Source: Chrysomallon squamiferum
Taxonomy: Eukaryota; Mollusca; Gastropoda; Neomphalida; Peltospiridae
Reading direction: 5' to 3'
DNA: 20,000 nucleotides
Assembly (NCBI GenBank): GCA_012295275.1
Contig: CM022679.1
Coordinates: 9,579,669 to 9,599,668 of the forward strand
Every line of letters starts with the position of its first letter. Position 1 is the first letter of the stretch. The position numbers and the translations under genes are program-made. Below are positions 1-9,804 of this stretch, one piece after another. Below the pieces are notes generated by a model, which was not told the origin of the DNA, ran no database searches, and worked only from the letters and a program-made list of their open reading frames with translations.

Positions 1-560
1 CCATAAACAGATATTTAATATTTCTCGGGAGTTTAAACGATATAAACTTTAAGCCACTTATATCTATTTCTAACAACTAAATTAGCTTATATTCGTTTCT
101 GACTCTCTTATGTTACAGTGTACATGATCATAAGACTGACAACCTTTTATTTTCATGATCAAACAATAGAAACTCGCTCTTCAGTGGTTATTTGCACAAA
201 CTATAAAATAATGTCTTCGTCAGGTTTTTAAATCCATATATACGCGAACTATTTAAAATAGGGAAACCTCTTCACTGAAAAAAAACAACAAAAACAAAAA
301 CAAAAACAAAAACAAATAACTATATAAATAATGGAAAACTGAATAACATTATTTGTTAAATTTGACCAAATATAATAAGGTTCATTCCAATGAAAATAAA
401 AAAATAAAGTTTTCTTCAAATTATTTCCATATTTTAAATATAACAACTGGTTTGTTTAAATAACTGCACTGATGTTAGATATTTAACCACACCTTTTCAA
501 ATGGATATTTTTGTATTTTGTTTTTTTAGATTTATAAATAGCGCATATCAGTTATTATTT
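1..560. other. A+T-rich unique non-coding spacer
   Basis: No gene is visible. The stretch is A+T-rich with stops in all frames. A short (AAAAAC)n run is annotated separately. The only frames of any length encode low-complexity Phe/Cys/Tyr runs, which are translations of T-rich DNA. I see no promoter or RNA gene here. Confidence 0.7.
277..316. repeat. (AAAAAC)n microsatellite
   Basis: An A-run passes into about five hexamer AAAAAC units, slightly interrupted at the left end (AACAAC). It is simple sequence with no coding meaning. Confidence 0.85.
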
Positions 561-704
561 CACACACACACACACACTATTAAACACACAGACACACGGG
601 ACATTCACCATTCCATTCATCTGTCTTTAAAGTTATATATTAAAAACAAAAACAAGAAGAACAAGAAGAAGAAGAAGAAAATAAACAAACAACAAAAACA
701 GACA

Positions 705-738
<34 letters not shown>

Positions 739-776
739 TGTATATATATGTATGTGTATGTGTGTGTGTGTATGTT
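561..776. repeat. Compound microsatellite: AC, purine-rich, A-run, TA, TATG, TG
   Basis: (CA)9 at 561-578 is followed by a short unique spacer. A purine-rich AAG/AAC tract then runs to about 703, followed by an A-run to 721, (TA)n to about 739, then TATG and (TG)n to about 776. It gives a misleading 97-codon frame made of Lys and Tyr/Val/Cys runs. A compound array like this usually grows by slippage. Confidence 0.85.
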
Positions 777-1042
777 TTATTTGTATCTATTTAGTGATTA
801 GTATTTATGTTTGTAACGATATCTGGCCGTTTATATTAATAATATTTGATAGCATTTATCTCGTATATTATATACATTAACAAAATCAAAGTAATTTTTT
901 TGTTTGTATGTTTGTTGATGTTGTTTGTTTTCTTGTTTGTTTATATATATATATTAGATTAAATCGGTGTTTTGCATTTCAGTAATTCAGTAGAGTATAT
1001 CTTTGATCTTAGATTGAAAAAATAATATATCAGTGTACTTGT

Positions 1043-1046
<4 letters not shown>
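777..1046. other. A+T-rich unique spacer
   Basis: Holds short (TTTG)n-like stretches around 900-940 and a short TA run near 943-953. No open frame, RNA gene or mobile element is recognisable. Confidence 0.6.

Positions 1047-1108
<62 letters not shown>
1047..1108. repeat. (GA)31 microsatellite
   Basis: An uninterrupted 62-bp GA array. Long GA tracts recur in the window (4763-4820, 12601-12660, and as CT at 15877-15953). Perfect purity over 31 units implies recent slippage or selection. It is a polypurine mirror-repeat tract that can in principle form a triplex and is a GAGA-factor-type sequence. Neither role can be shown from sequence alone. Confidence 0.95.
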
Positions 1109-1110
<2 letters not shown>

Positions 1111-1264
1111 CTTTATCTATAATGATGACCTGGTGTAAAATGAAATAATTATATAATTATATGTCCTTGTAAAAAAAAAAAAAATAATAAAAAAATAAAA
1201 AAATAATAAAAATAAATAATAATAATAATAAAAATCCATTATTTTATATTAGCGTTGTTATTAA
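1109..1264. repeat. A-rich low-complexity (AAT/AAAAT)
   Basis: After a short unique spacer, imperfect A-runs and AAT/AAAAT units dominate from 1170 to about 1235. No other structure is seen. Confidence 0.75.
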
Positions 1265-1615
1265 TGAAACAGTGTCTTTGTTTCCCAGTGCGTTATCGCG
1301 ACATTTCCATTTCACTGTGACCGCAGGGGTCGGTGAGGCAGGCAGTTAGCGGTGTGTGTCTAATGTCGTGCTTCTCAAGTGTACATTAGCTCGGATGCTG
1401 ACTGTAATTAGTGACACTTCGCACAGAAGTGAGCCGGTCCGGTTTATCCATTAGTGGAGGATGGGGGTGTTTCCATTACTTACAGAGGACCAACATTTTC
1501 AATATCCCCGAAGTTTTTTGAACTCATGTTATGGGATCCCTTCGCAAGCTGTAATGACGTTTGGGGCGAACGTCTTCTTCGATGGGACGGTTTTCCGTGA
1601 TAGATTAACTGTAAG
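1265..1615. promoter_or_regulatory. Unique G+C-richer island A (candidate cis-regulatory element)
   Basis: Base composition shifts abruptly from A-rich low complexity to near-balanced unique sequence for about 350 bp, then back to A-rich repeat. There is no long open frame on either strand. A homeodomain-type TAATTAG core occurs near 1407, and several CpGs are retained (GCGTTATCGCGAC near the left edge). The island carries neither microsatellite nor recognisable transposon sequence. Enhancer function is inference from composition and context only. An old degraded repeat or a single non-coding exon are alternatives. Confidence 0.3.
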
Positions 1616-2216
1616 ATAAAATAAAAAAAATAAAAAAATTAAAAATTAAAAATTAAAAATATTAAAAATAAAAAATTTTAAAAATAAAAATTGATTGAAG
1701 CAGTATGAACTAAAATCGCTTCTGGTGCTTCTCCTATGATTTTGGCCCTGAAGCTTAAAATTTATTACTTTCATAATGGATTGCTCCTGCATATATATAT
1801 ATATATATATCATTGACAGATATATGTATATGTATGTATATATATGAAATAAAATTCAGTTACAAACCAGATAACCTCTAGCTTGATATATAGATGCCAC
1901 AAAAAAAAAAAAAAAAAAAATTTGATTAATGTTTGAGCAAAATATGCATGGCATTTTGTCTTATTATAATTATTTTAAATTTCTTTACATCTAAACATTA
2001 AATCAGTATAATAATACTCTATTCATGCCTTATAATAATTAAATAGACTGATATACAAATAAATAAATAAAAATAAAGTAATTAATTATGACAGTCATGA
2101 CTATACTACTAATATTATGGGAAAATAATAAATAAATAAAAAAAAATAAAGGAAAAAGTCTACGATTTGAAAAGCGTTGTAAAAAAACAAGTGCACTATT
2201 TACAGTGTAAAAATAT
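1616..2216. other. A+T-rich spacer with A-runs and (AT)10
   Basis: Contains (TAAAAA/TTAAAAA)-like low complexity at about 1617-1692, (AT)10 at 1791-1810 followed by TATG-type sequence to about 1846, and an uninterrupted A20 at 1901-1920. The rest is unique A+T-rich DNA without frames. Confidence 0.7.
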
Positions 2217-2296
2217 TATTATTATTATTATTTTTTTTTTTTTCACATTAGAAACAACAACAAAAAGTTGGATATAGGTGATCGTTTCCGATGATG

Positions 2297-2335
<39 letters not shown>
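2217..2335. repeat. (ATT)n arrays flanking a T-run
   Basis: A short (ATT)n at 2217-2231 leads into a T-run, then about 55 bp of unique sequence, then a pure (ATT)n array at 2297-2335. Equivalent ATT/AAT arrays occur more than ten times in this window. Confidence 0.85.
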
Positions 2336-2575
2336 GCCGAGGTCAGGGTAGTTATTTCTAATAAATTTACCATTAAACTAATAAAATTTCAGCTACACAG
2401 CTAAAATAATAATAAAAAAATAAAGTGATAAGAAAGTAATTTAATTTGTTTTTTTTTCAATTTAAGAAAGAGAGAACTGGCAAACCATAATCGTTCTCAA
2501 TTATTGATATTAAAATAATTGCAGCTATAAAATTAATAAAAATAGAAGTAAACCAATAATAATAATAATAATAAC

Positions 2576-2625
<50 letters not shown>

Positions 2626-2765
2626 TTAAAAAAATTAAATATTTTTAATAATAAACAACTAAAGCAACGAAATACAAAAGTTAATTCTTATTTTTTTTTT
2701 TTTTTTTTTTTTCAGTTTAAGAAGCCGAGCTGTGGTGAAACGTAATCGTTATCGAAGATGTATCA
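2232..2765 (+). repeat. Three weakly similar T-tract-headed segments
   Basis: Segments starting near 2232, 2449 and 2691 share a layout: a run of 9 or more T, then CA, a variable block of about 30-40 bp, then an ATCGTT core (TGATCGTTTCCGATGATG, ATAATCGTTCTC, GTAATCGTTATCGAAGATG). The second and third copies also share CARTTTAAGAA directly after the T-run. Spacing is about 215-245 bp. This suggests an old local duplication, but similarity is low and the T-runs inflate it. The third copy leads into island B. Confidence 0.35.
2555..2620. repeat. (AAT)n microsatellite
   Basis: About 20 AAT units with one AAC interruption near 2573, passing into an A-rich tail. Simple sequence only. Confidence 0.9.
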
Positions 2766-3111
2766 GTTTTTAAGACTGCCTACGAGCTGCCCTTGCTATC
2801 TCTCTGATTACAAGGCGGTCATTAAACCAGGACAACCGAGACTTGACGTCTGCTTTCAAATCACCCGAATATCCCGCGCCTTCCGGTTCCGAGCTATCGT
2901 ATTCCTGCGCCACGTTATTACCCATCCATCACCCCGTTGGCCGTGTAAAGCTAAACCAAGCGAGCGAAATTCATTTGTGTACCCGACACGTAAATGGATT
3001 GTTTCCGATGTAATTGAAGACGGGCGCATTTTTCAGAGATGGAAACTTTTCAGCGAAAACGTTATTACAAAACGAATCACAATATATCACGAGAAGTGTC
3101 AATTAATATAA
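2713..3111 (+). promoter_or_regulatory. Unique G+C-richer island B (candidate cis-regulatory element or lost exon)
   Basis: About 400 bp of near-balanced composition directly follow a T-run of more than 20 bases ending in CAG. On the plus strand this resembles a splice acceptor. The island contains several homeodomain-type ATTA cores, a retained CpG-rich stretch (CCCGCGCC near 2875) and no tandem repeats. It holds the longest frame in the window that is not simple sequence (2758-3111). There is no GT donor paired with a credible coding exon and no family I recognise. A regulatory island is as likely as a non-coding or lineage-specific exon. Confidence 0.3.
2758..3111 (+). other. Orphan 117-codon open frame in island B
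   Basis: ATG at 2758, stop at 3109-3111, with an in-frame TAA at 2743-2745 just upstream, so the frame is closed at both ends. The predicted peptide is basic, with many Arg, Ile and Val, six Cys without regular spacing, no signal peptide, no clear membrane segment and no domain I recognise. Its length exceeds that of other unique-sequence frames here, but a stop-poor frame is expected by chance where local G+C rises. I do not regard it as a supported gene. Confidence 0.1.
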
Positions 3112-3835
3112 AATGTATTACTATCATCCTTTCTTTCTGCCTGTGTTTATTTATTTATTATTATTGTTATTGTTATTATTATTATTGTCATTTGTCATTT
3201 GAGTTTTTAATAATTAATAATGATGATTATGATGATGATGGTGAATACGGCAATGATGATGATAATAACTGTAGATAAATCGCGGACACGGCTGCAGAAC
3301 AATGTTTTTTCTATTATTTATTTATTAATGTATTTTATAATTTATATTTATAGTTAAAATATAACTAAACAGTTATATATAATGTTGAACAAATAAAAAA
3401 ACAGAAACAAATAAACAAACAAGAAAACAGAAACAAATAAACAAACAAAAAACAACAACAACAAAAAACCCCACACAATTCCAACCACCAAACAAAATCG
3501 CATGAAAATATATATAGAATCTATTAAAGCTTTCCGTCCTTACAAACGCTGGTTTTTGTTCCTATTACTATGGAAACAGAAATTTGACATGACTGAATGC
3601 ATTGACACAGCATGAATTATCCCCCTTTAAGAGGCAGACGATAAAACGATATTGTTTTCTTTTATTCTGAATAACAAAAAAAAAAAAAAAAAAAAAAAGA
3701 AAGAAAAAAAAATAATAATATCAACACTGCTGTTTTTAGCAGAACAACGGAAATTTAAAAAAAAATAGAAAAAAAAAAAAAAAAAAAAAAGAAGAAGAAA
3801 AGAAGGGGGAAAAAAACAAAAAATATTGCACTGGG
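3112..3835. other. A+T-rich spacer with ATT, GAT and A-runs
   Basis: Holds an imperfect TTA/TTG array at about 3149-3187, a GAT-rich stretch at about 3219-3262, AAAC/AAAT-type low complexity at 3390-3470, and long interrupted A-runs at about 3677-3713 and 3759-3825. About 110 bp near 3520-3660 is unique and A+T-rich. No gene is seen. Confidence 0.7.
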
Positions 3836-4335
3836 CGGTACTGAATCTTGTCGGAGCTACATTTTACTGACATAAGAAACTCGGCGACAACTAAAGCGGT
3901 AGACGTCAATCAACAAACCACGCCTCCCCGTGTGTGCGTTGAGCTTACCATTATCGATGCAAGGATGTTTATTCTTGGTAACTGGATCACGTATTCATTG
4001 ATATGTAAAGAACATAGCATGCGGCACGAGATAGAAGAACGATAAACCGGATCACGGCATTATTCAGGGGTTGTTAGGCTTCCCAGCGAGTTGCTCCATA
4101 GAATCTATGGGCTTGGCGGCCATTGATTGCACGAGTGTTTTACGTGGGAGATAAAAAGCCAAGTGGCTGCGGGGCTGTTTGTGAATAAGCTATGGAATTA
4201 CATAGATGTTGACGTGCGTGTGAAATATTCCGTGCTGGGCTGGATGAAATGTAGGTCACAGCTCTTAGAAGGTCAGCTGTGTGTGTTACGTTGTGATTTA
4301 TGGATTTTTCGGAAATACTTCGTTTAATTCTTGTG
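3836..4335. promoter_or_regulatory. Unique G+C-richer island C with three dyads (candidate cis-regulatory element)
   Basis: Five hundred bases of near-balanced unique sequence with no ATG-initiated frame of note. The open frames at 3848 and 4127 begin at TTG and match nothing I know. Three small dyads are visible: CCATAGA/TCTATGG at 4096-4110 (1-nt centre), AGCCA/TGGCT at 4157-4168, and CACAGCT/AGCTGTG at 4257-4263 and 4275-4281 enclosing 11 nt. Motif-like words include a forkhead-type TGTTTATTC near 3966, GGCGGCCATTG at 4115-4125 (repeated in island G) and a CAGCTG E-box at 4274-4279. Regulatory function is inferred, not shown. Confidence 0.35.
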
Positions 4336-4532
4336 GAAATTTTAAGGTAATAAAGAAAAACAATTTTTGACAACTTTCTCTTTCGTATTTTTGTTAAAAA
4401 AAAAGCAAAAAAAAAAAAAAAGAAAAAAAAAGCGCAGCATAAATGAATTGTCTGTCAAGTCGACGTATGATTTATTTTTATTACGTAAATAATAGTATTT
4501 TCTCATTTTTCGAATAATAGATATAACTGTTA

Positions 4533-4568
<36 letters not shown>

Positions 4569-4624
4569 GTCATTAATTATTTCTGTTTTCTGGGGTTTAT
4601 TATTTTTTATTTCTATACTGTAGT
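4336..4624. other. A+T-rich spacer with A-runs and (ATT)n
   Basis: Interrupted A-runs at about 4395-4430 precede unique A+T-rich sequence and a pure (ATT)n array at about 4535-4567. No frames or RNA genes. Confidence 0.7.
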
Positions 4625-4675
4625 AAAAAAGGAGTGTAAAATGAATTATTTTCGGGCAAGCGATGCAAGGAAAAA

Positions 4676-4706
4676 TCTTTCAGCTTTGTTTTGTGCAGCT
4701 GAAAGA
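4676..4706. other. Imperfect palindrome, 10-bp stem with 11-nt loop
   Basis: TCTTTCAGCT at 4676-4685 is perfectly complementary in inverted orientation to AGCTGAAAGA at 4697-4706. One mismatch and two more pairs extend it outward. The sequence around it (4625-4762) is unique and G+C-richer than the spacer. No T-run follows, so it is not a terminator-type element. It could be a dimeric binding site or a short RNA hairpin if transcribed. Confidence 0.55.
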
Positions 4707-4760
4707 CTTAACAGATTTGCTGACTCGCTCAAAACCTAGCAGCCATCTTTGTTAAGCTGC

Positions 4761-4762
<2 letters not shown>

Positions 4763-4820
<58 letters not shown>
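4763..4820. repeat. (GA)29 microsatellite
   Basis: An uninterrupted 58-bp GA array, second of the long GA tracts. On the minus strand its translation gives a Leu/Ser run that makes a spurious 121-codon frame. Confidence 0.95.
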
Positions 4821-4822
<2 letters not shown>

Positions 4823-5115
4823 TTATTGACAAACTATAAAAGGTAATAAAAAACGAAAAAAGAAAACAGAATAAATAAACAAACAAATAAATAAAATAAG
4901 TGAAGGTCACTGATCGAGTAAAACAGTAAAACAGTAAAGCAGTAAAGTGCGCTTCAGTATACTGAGTACGGGTGGGTGGTATCAAATAAAGCGTGTTTCG
5001 ATTGACAACGTTGTGCAAGGTGTCACCAAACCACCCAAACAAGCACACGTCGACTACGGATGAGTCATAGGGTAAATCTTTCGTGTTTGACCATTCCAGC
5101 GAACATGAGAAGCAC
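4821..5115. promoter_or_regulatory. Unique segment D (weak regulatory candidate)
   Basis: An A-rich lead to about 4900 is followed by about 210 bp of mixed composition. Four 8-bp units AGTAAAAC/AGTAAAGC lie in tandem at 4917-4948. An AP-1-type TGAGTCAT lies near 5060, with an inverted-looking GGGTGGGTGG and CCAAACCACCC pair near 4970 and 5026. No coding frame is credible. The call rests on composition only. Confidence 0.22.
4917..4948 (+). repeat. 8-bp tandem repeat x4
   Basis: Four contiguous octamers: two AGTAAAAC, one AGTAAAGC and one AGTAAAGT. A short repeat of slippage type. Confidence 0.8.
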
Positions 5116-5225
5116 AAAAAAACAAAAAAAAAAAACGTGACCCTTAAACAAAAAAGTAAATAAAAATAAAATAAAATAAAATAAATAAAAAGAAAACAAA
5201 TTTAAAAGAAAAAATAAGTAAATAA

Positions 5226-5272
<47 letters not shown>

Positions 5273-5871
5273 TTTAATATATATAAAAACTATTGATACT
5301 AAAATTACACTTTATAATAAAAAAAAATGTTTCTCTTTTTTTTTTTTTTTTTCTTCTGCATTAGTAAATATTTGGTCACCAAATTTAAAAGTTAATTGAA
5401 AATTAAAATAACACAGATAAGTTATTAATATAAATATGTAAGCATGTAAAACATTTTAGTTTTTTTGCTGTTTATTGTTTTATAAAGACGTCAAAACTGT
5501 TGAAACATTTTGAATTTTATATTATTTTTTTTTTTATTATTATTACATGTTGTTTAAATGAATAATCTTATGTTATTTTGTACATAATGCAGACAGAAAA
5601 TGTAATATTAACACAAGTTCTAATGAATGCAAAGTAAAAATAATAATTCATCAATTACTGATTCATTTAACAGTATTTGAAATATAGTTATAAATAAATA
5701 AATAAATAAATATATATATATATATTTATATTTTTTGTTGAGACGTTTGACTTATAATAATGAGGACATAGAGATATATTTTTTTAAATATCTAATTATA
5801 AAAATGTAATTAATTAAAACAAAATAATATAAAACTTAGAAATACCCGACAACTAAAAATAAATAAAAAAA

Positions 5872-5907
<36 letters not shown>

Positions 5908-6295
5908 AAAAATAAAAAAATAAATATTTCTTTTAAACCAATAGAATTATCATTTATATATATATATATTATTATATCACGTTCAATTTTAATGAATCCT
6001 ATTTATCGTACTGCTGTTAATAAAACTTTGAATTACAAACTGTTAACTAGTGCATTTACAGTACACAACGGTGTCAAAATGTTAAACGCGTGCGAAGTTA
6101 TTTAAAATTAGTTCAGTGTAAAAATAATATAATGTAACGTAACGTTATTTAATGGACTGTTATGTAAGGTTGTTATATAAAGTAATGTAATGTAGTACAG
6201 TAATACATGTTTTTGTTTATTTATTATTATATACTGGGCTTTTTTTTTTTTTTTTTACAGCATTAACAATTTGTATTTATCATATTAAAACATCA

Positions 6296-6332
<37 letters not shown>

Positions 6333-6692
6333 ACAACAAAAAAAAAACAAGACAAAATACACCGTTGATATAAAAGTTATTATTCTACAAAATGTTAGTT
6401 TTGTTAGTATGTTAGCATCAACAAGCAGATTTTTAAAAAAAAGAAGAAATATTGTAATAAGGATAGAGAGTGGACATGTAAGTTTGTCTTACTTTTCTGT
6501 TTAGGATATTTAAAAAATATTTATTGGATAATGTCCCTATTAACGTGATTTCGGCAGTTCTGTTATAGCAAATTAGTTAACTGATTAGTAGTTGTGTAGG
6601 TTATTTCAGGTGATTATTTTTGAGGTGTAGGAGTTTGTACTTTTTAAAATTATTGTTAAATGTGAAACTAATATAATTATTTAATGGAAATT

Positions 6693-6740
<48 letters not shown>

Positions 6741-6785
6741 AAAAGAAAAAGAAAAAATAGGAATATATATATATAAATAAAATTT
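5116..6785. other. A+T desert with many short simple repeats
   Basis: Holds AAAT/AAAAT low complexity at 5155-5225, (AAT)n at about 5227-5269, a T-run at about 5335-5352, (AAAT)n at 5691-5712 followed by (TA)n, (AAAT)n at about 5865-5903, a T-run at 6241-6256, a long A-run at about 6300-6329 and an uninterrupted A40 at 6698-6737. The unique remainder (for example 6000-6200 and 6380-6690) is A+T-rich, with a GTAACGTAACGTTA-type cluster near 6135. No gene, RNA gene or transposon end is recognised. Confidence 0.7.
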
Positions 6786-7660
6786 ATTTATTAACAGTAA
6801 TAACGCTACTTGATAACTGATATAATATTTTAGAACATACACATTTATTTGTATGTAAAATAACGTTGCTGCATAATTGAAGTAGTATTTAAGAACATTT
6901 ATTATACGTGAAATAACGTTACTTGATAACTGATGTTGTATTTAAGTATATACACCTATTTATTGTACGTGAAATAACGTTACTTCATAACTGATGTAGT
7001 ATTTAAGAAATACACATTTATTGTATGTGAAATCATGTTACTTGATAACTGAAGTAGTATTTAAGAACATATTTATTGTATGTGAAATCATGTTACTTGA
7101 TAACTGAAGTAGTATTTAAGAAATACACACATTTATTTTACGTGAAATAACCTAACTTAAGAATTTAAGAATTGAAATAGTATTTAAGAAATACACATAT
7201 TTATTGTACGTGAAATAACCTAACTTAAGAATTTAAGAATTGAAATAGCATTTAAGAATTACACATATTTATTGTACGTGAAATAACCTAAAAAACTTAA
7301 GAATTTAAGAATTGAAATAGTATTTAAGAATTACACATATTTATTGTACGTGAAATAACCTAAAAAACTTAAGAATTTAAGAATTGAAATAGTATTTAAG
7401 AATTACACATATTTATTGTACGTGAAATAACCTAAAAAACTTAAGAATTTAAGAATTGAAATAGTATTTAAGAATTACACATATTTATTGTACGTGAAAT
7501 AACCTAAAAAACTTAAGAATTTAAGAATTGAAATAGTATTTAAGAATTACACATATTTATTGTACGTGAAATAACCTAACTTAAGAATTTAAGAAATACA
7601 CATATTTATTGTACGTGAAATAACCTAACTTAAGAACTGAAACAGTATTTAAGATTATAT
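6786..7660 (+). repeat. Graded minisatellite, 14 units, 54-72 bp
   Basis: Units start with ATTTATT at 6786, 6843, 6897, 6958, 7016, 7071, 7131, 7199, 7267, 7339, 7411, 7483, 7555 and 7604, giving steps of 57, 54, 61, 58, 55, 60, 68, 68, 72, 72, 72, 72 and 49. All units share a GTACGTGAAATAAC-like core and a GTATTTAAGAA-like end. The first six carry a GTTACTTGATAACTGA-type middle. From 7131 this becomes CCTAACTTAAGAATTTAAG (+8 or 9 bp), and from 7267 an extra AAAA is added. The four 72-bp units at 7267-7554 are identical to each other. No frame runs through the array. It is a locally expanding minisatellite with recent homogenisation in the centre-right. Confidence 0.93.
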
Positions 7661-8825
7661 GCATATAATAAATGTGTTAAACTTTTCTGTTTTCTTTTTT
7701 CCCCTTAACTCTTTGACATAGTGAGAAAATAATATTATATTTACTGTTACAACTTTTATTTAGAAGTACAAATGTATATAAAAATTATCAGAATCCGAAA
7801 AATATATACTAATTCTTTCAATAAATAAATAAATAAATAAAAACAAAATTAAATTGAAGAAAAACTAAATATATGTGTGTGTGCGCGCGCTTGATTATAT
7901 ATATGAAACAACACATAAAGTAAAATCGCAAATAAATAATAAAAATAAAAATAATCATAATAATAGTAATAAAGAAAAAAAATAGAAAAAATCTCTTTAA
8001 ATTACATGATAAATATAAAATATTTATACTTTTATTTACCGTGCCATTAATAAAAACGAAAATGATATTAAATAATAATAATAAAAAAAAAATCACATAA
8101 AATCAAATCACACACACAAAAAAAAAAAAAAAAAAATAAAAAAAAATAAATATACAAAAAATAATATTAATAAAAAATTTTAAAAATAAAAAAGGAGAAG
8201 AAAAAAATAAAAAAATAAAAAAAATAAAAAAAATAAAAAAAAAAAAAAAAAAATCTCTTTACATTACATGATAAATATAAAACATTTTTACTTTATTATT
8301 CCGGTGCAATTACTGCGGATCGATAAAGCTTTAATAAAACTAAAACGGTTATCGAAATATTGCTATTATTTATATAATAAAACATTAATGATTTGATATA
8401 TGTATAATTATATGCACTGTAGGACACTGTGAATAATAGCCTAAAGGTAGTTTTATTATTTATTTATAATATTTAATGAAATATTTATTCTACAAGAATT
8501 TGATTTCAGTTAATGGAATATTAAATAATAATTTTATTATGTACAATTATATATATATATATAAATAATTAAATCATGTAAATAGTTTATACAGTATATA
8601 TAAGGTAAAAGAAACTATAACGACGGCGTCTTAATAAGAAATTCAATATTTTTGTCTACCTTATTTTTGGCAAGAAATACTACACTTAGCAATTAAACAT
8701 TAAATGCTTTTAAGTACACTGTATTCATGGATTGATGTAATAAAAAGGTTATAATCTGAAATACGTATTTTGTGACTAGAAATAAAGTTTTGTTTGTTTA
8801 ACAAAAGTGTTTGACAAACTGTATT
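7661..8825. other. A+T desert with local duplication and A-rich tracts
   Basis: A short TG/GC-alternating word (GTGTGTGTGCGCGCGC near 7875), AAT/AAAT low complexity and a very A-rich block at about 8115-8253 are the visible features, plus the duplicated segment listed separately. 8300-8825 is unique A+T-rich sequence with no frame or RNA gene. Confidence 0.7.
7989..8313 (+). repeat. Pair of about 63-bp direct repeats, 262 bp apart
   Basis: AAATCTCTTTAAATTACATG at 7989 and AAATCTCTTTACATTACATG at 8251 begin two copies. Both continue with ATAAATATAAAA, an ACTTTTATT/ACTTTATT word and a CCGTGCCATTA/CCGGTGCAATTA word before divergence near 8051 and 8313. Both are preceded by A-rich sequence, so the duplicated unit may be about 260 bp with its A-rich part slipped beyond recognition. 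Confidence 0.75.
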
Positions 8826-8885
8826 ATTGTTATTATTTATTATTATTAATGTTTATGTTATTATTGTTATTATTATTAATGTTTA

Positions 8886-8919
<34 letters not shown>

Positions 8920-8922
8920 TAT
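8826..8922. repeat. (ATT)n with 30-bp direct duplication
   Basis: An interrupted ATT/GTT array. A TATTATTAATGTTTATGTTA unit at 8841 recurs at 8871 with a 30-bp step, then resolves into pure (ATT)n to about 8921. Confidence 0.8.
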
Positions 8923-9228
8923 GCTCATGTTATCTGTTATTATATATATTTGTTTAAATCTTTCTTGCAAAACTGAATGAAACTAACAAAGCTTATTTTT
9001 ATAGATATTTAATTATTTTATTAAACTGAATTACGTATATTATTTAACAAAATTTAGTGAAAGTAACATTTCATTATATATATCTAACACCAGCCTTAAC
9101 TGTTTATTGTTGATTTGTACAATAATGTATAAAATTGTTAAAAAGTGGTGTTAAAGAGACAAAATTTGTTGTGAAATATTAGCTTTGTTTAGGGTTATAT
9201 TTTAACTTTAGTTAAAATAAAAAATAAA
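8923..9228. other. A+T-rich unique spacer
   Basis: Unique A+T-rich sequence with no simple array longer than a few units, no frame and no recognisable element. Confidence 0.6.
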
Positions 9229-9273
9229 AATATATATATATATATATATAAACATATAACTAATCAAAACCAA

Positions 9274-9328
<55 letters not shown>
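9229..9328. repeat. (TA)n followed by (AAT)n
   Basis: (TA)n at about 9229-9250, about 27 bp of spacer, then (AAT)n at about 9277-9328 ending in a CATGATAATGATG variant edge. Confidence 0.9.
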
Positions 9329-9804
9329 CATGATAATGATGCTAATATTAATAATGACATTAATGATAAAGAAACGTTCTGACAGTTCTGAAGAAAGAAA
9401 AAAAGAGCAACAACCCCCCCCCAAAAAAAAAAAACCCAATAAAAAATGAAAAAAAGGAAACTAATACTGATATTATTATCAGACGATAAAATAAACATGA
9501 TGCCAATAAAAAGCAATAGACAGGTGATAAATGAAGAAGAAAAGAAGAAAAAAAAAAGAATTTTATTTAACAACATATTCGGCCATGTTTGATCCACAGT
9601 TACCTGGCTTTGTTATAACCGGTAGTGAAATGACCTCATTCAGAATCGGGGCACCTGTCCAATACTGGAATATTTTGGGGGTTTTTGGTGGTGGAAAAAA
9701 AAAAAACAGTTGCTGACCAGTAACCTAAACTCGAAGCGAAAATACTAAGATATTTCACCTACGTATTGATATATTACTGTCGTTGATTTAAGGTTAACAG
9801 AAGA
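9329..9804. other. Spacer with C-run, A-runs and a small unique block
   Basis: A C-run of 10 (about 9413-9422) is followed by A-run, CCC, A-run. About 150 bp of mixed-composition unique sequence (9570-9720) ends in a G-run/T-run/GG block near 9676-9694, roughly inverse to the C-run/A-run at the left. The frames over this block are not protein-like. An eroded inverted-repeat element is conceivable but unsupported. Confidence 0.5.

Noticed and set aside
3848-4327. Frames of 65 and 66 codons in island C
   Set aside because: Both begin at TTG, not ATG. In a eukaryotic window this length is within chance for the local composition.
4752-5117. 121-codon minus-strand frame
   Set aside because: The C-terminal part is the GA array read as Leu/Ser, and the middle is a hydrophobic Phe/Tyr run from A-rich DNA. 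No family match is recognised.
6786-7660. CRISPR-like array
   Set aside because: Units are contiguous variants of one sequence with no unique spacers between constant repeats, and the context is eukaryotic.
9413-9694. C-run/A-run and G-run/T-run as transposon ends
   Set aside because: Only homopolymers match, with unequal lengths. No non-simple sequence is shared and there is no target duplication.
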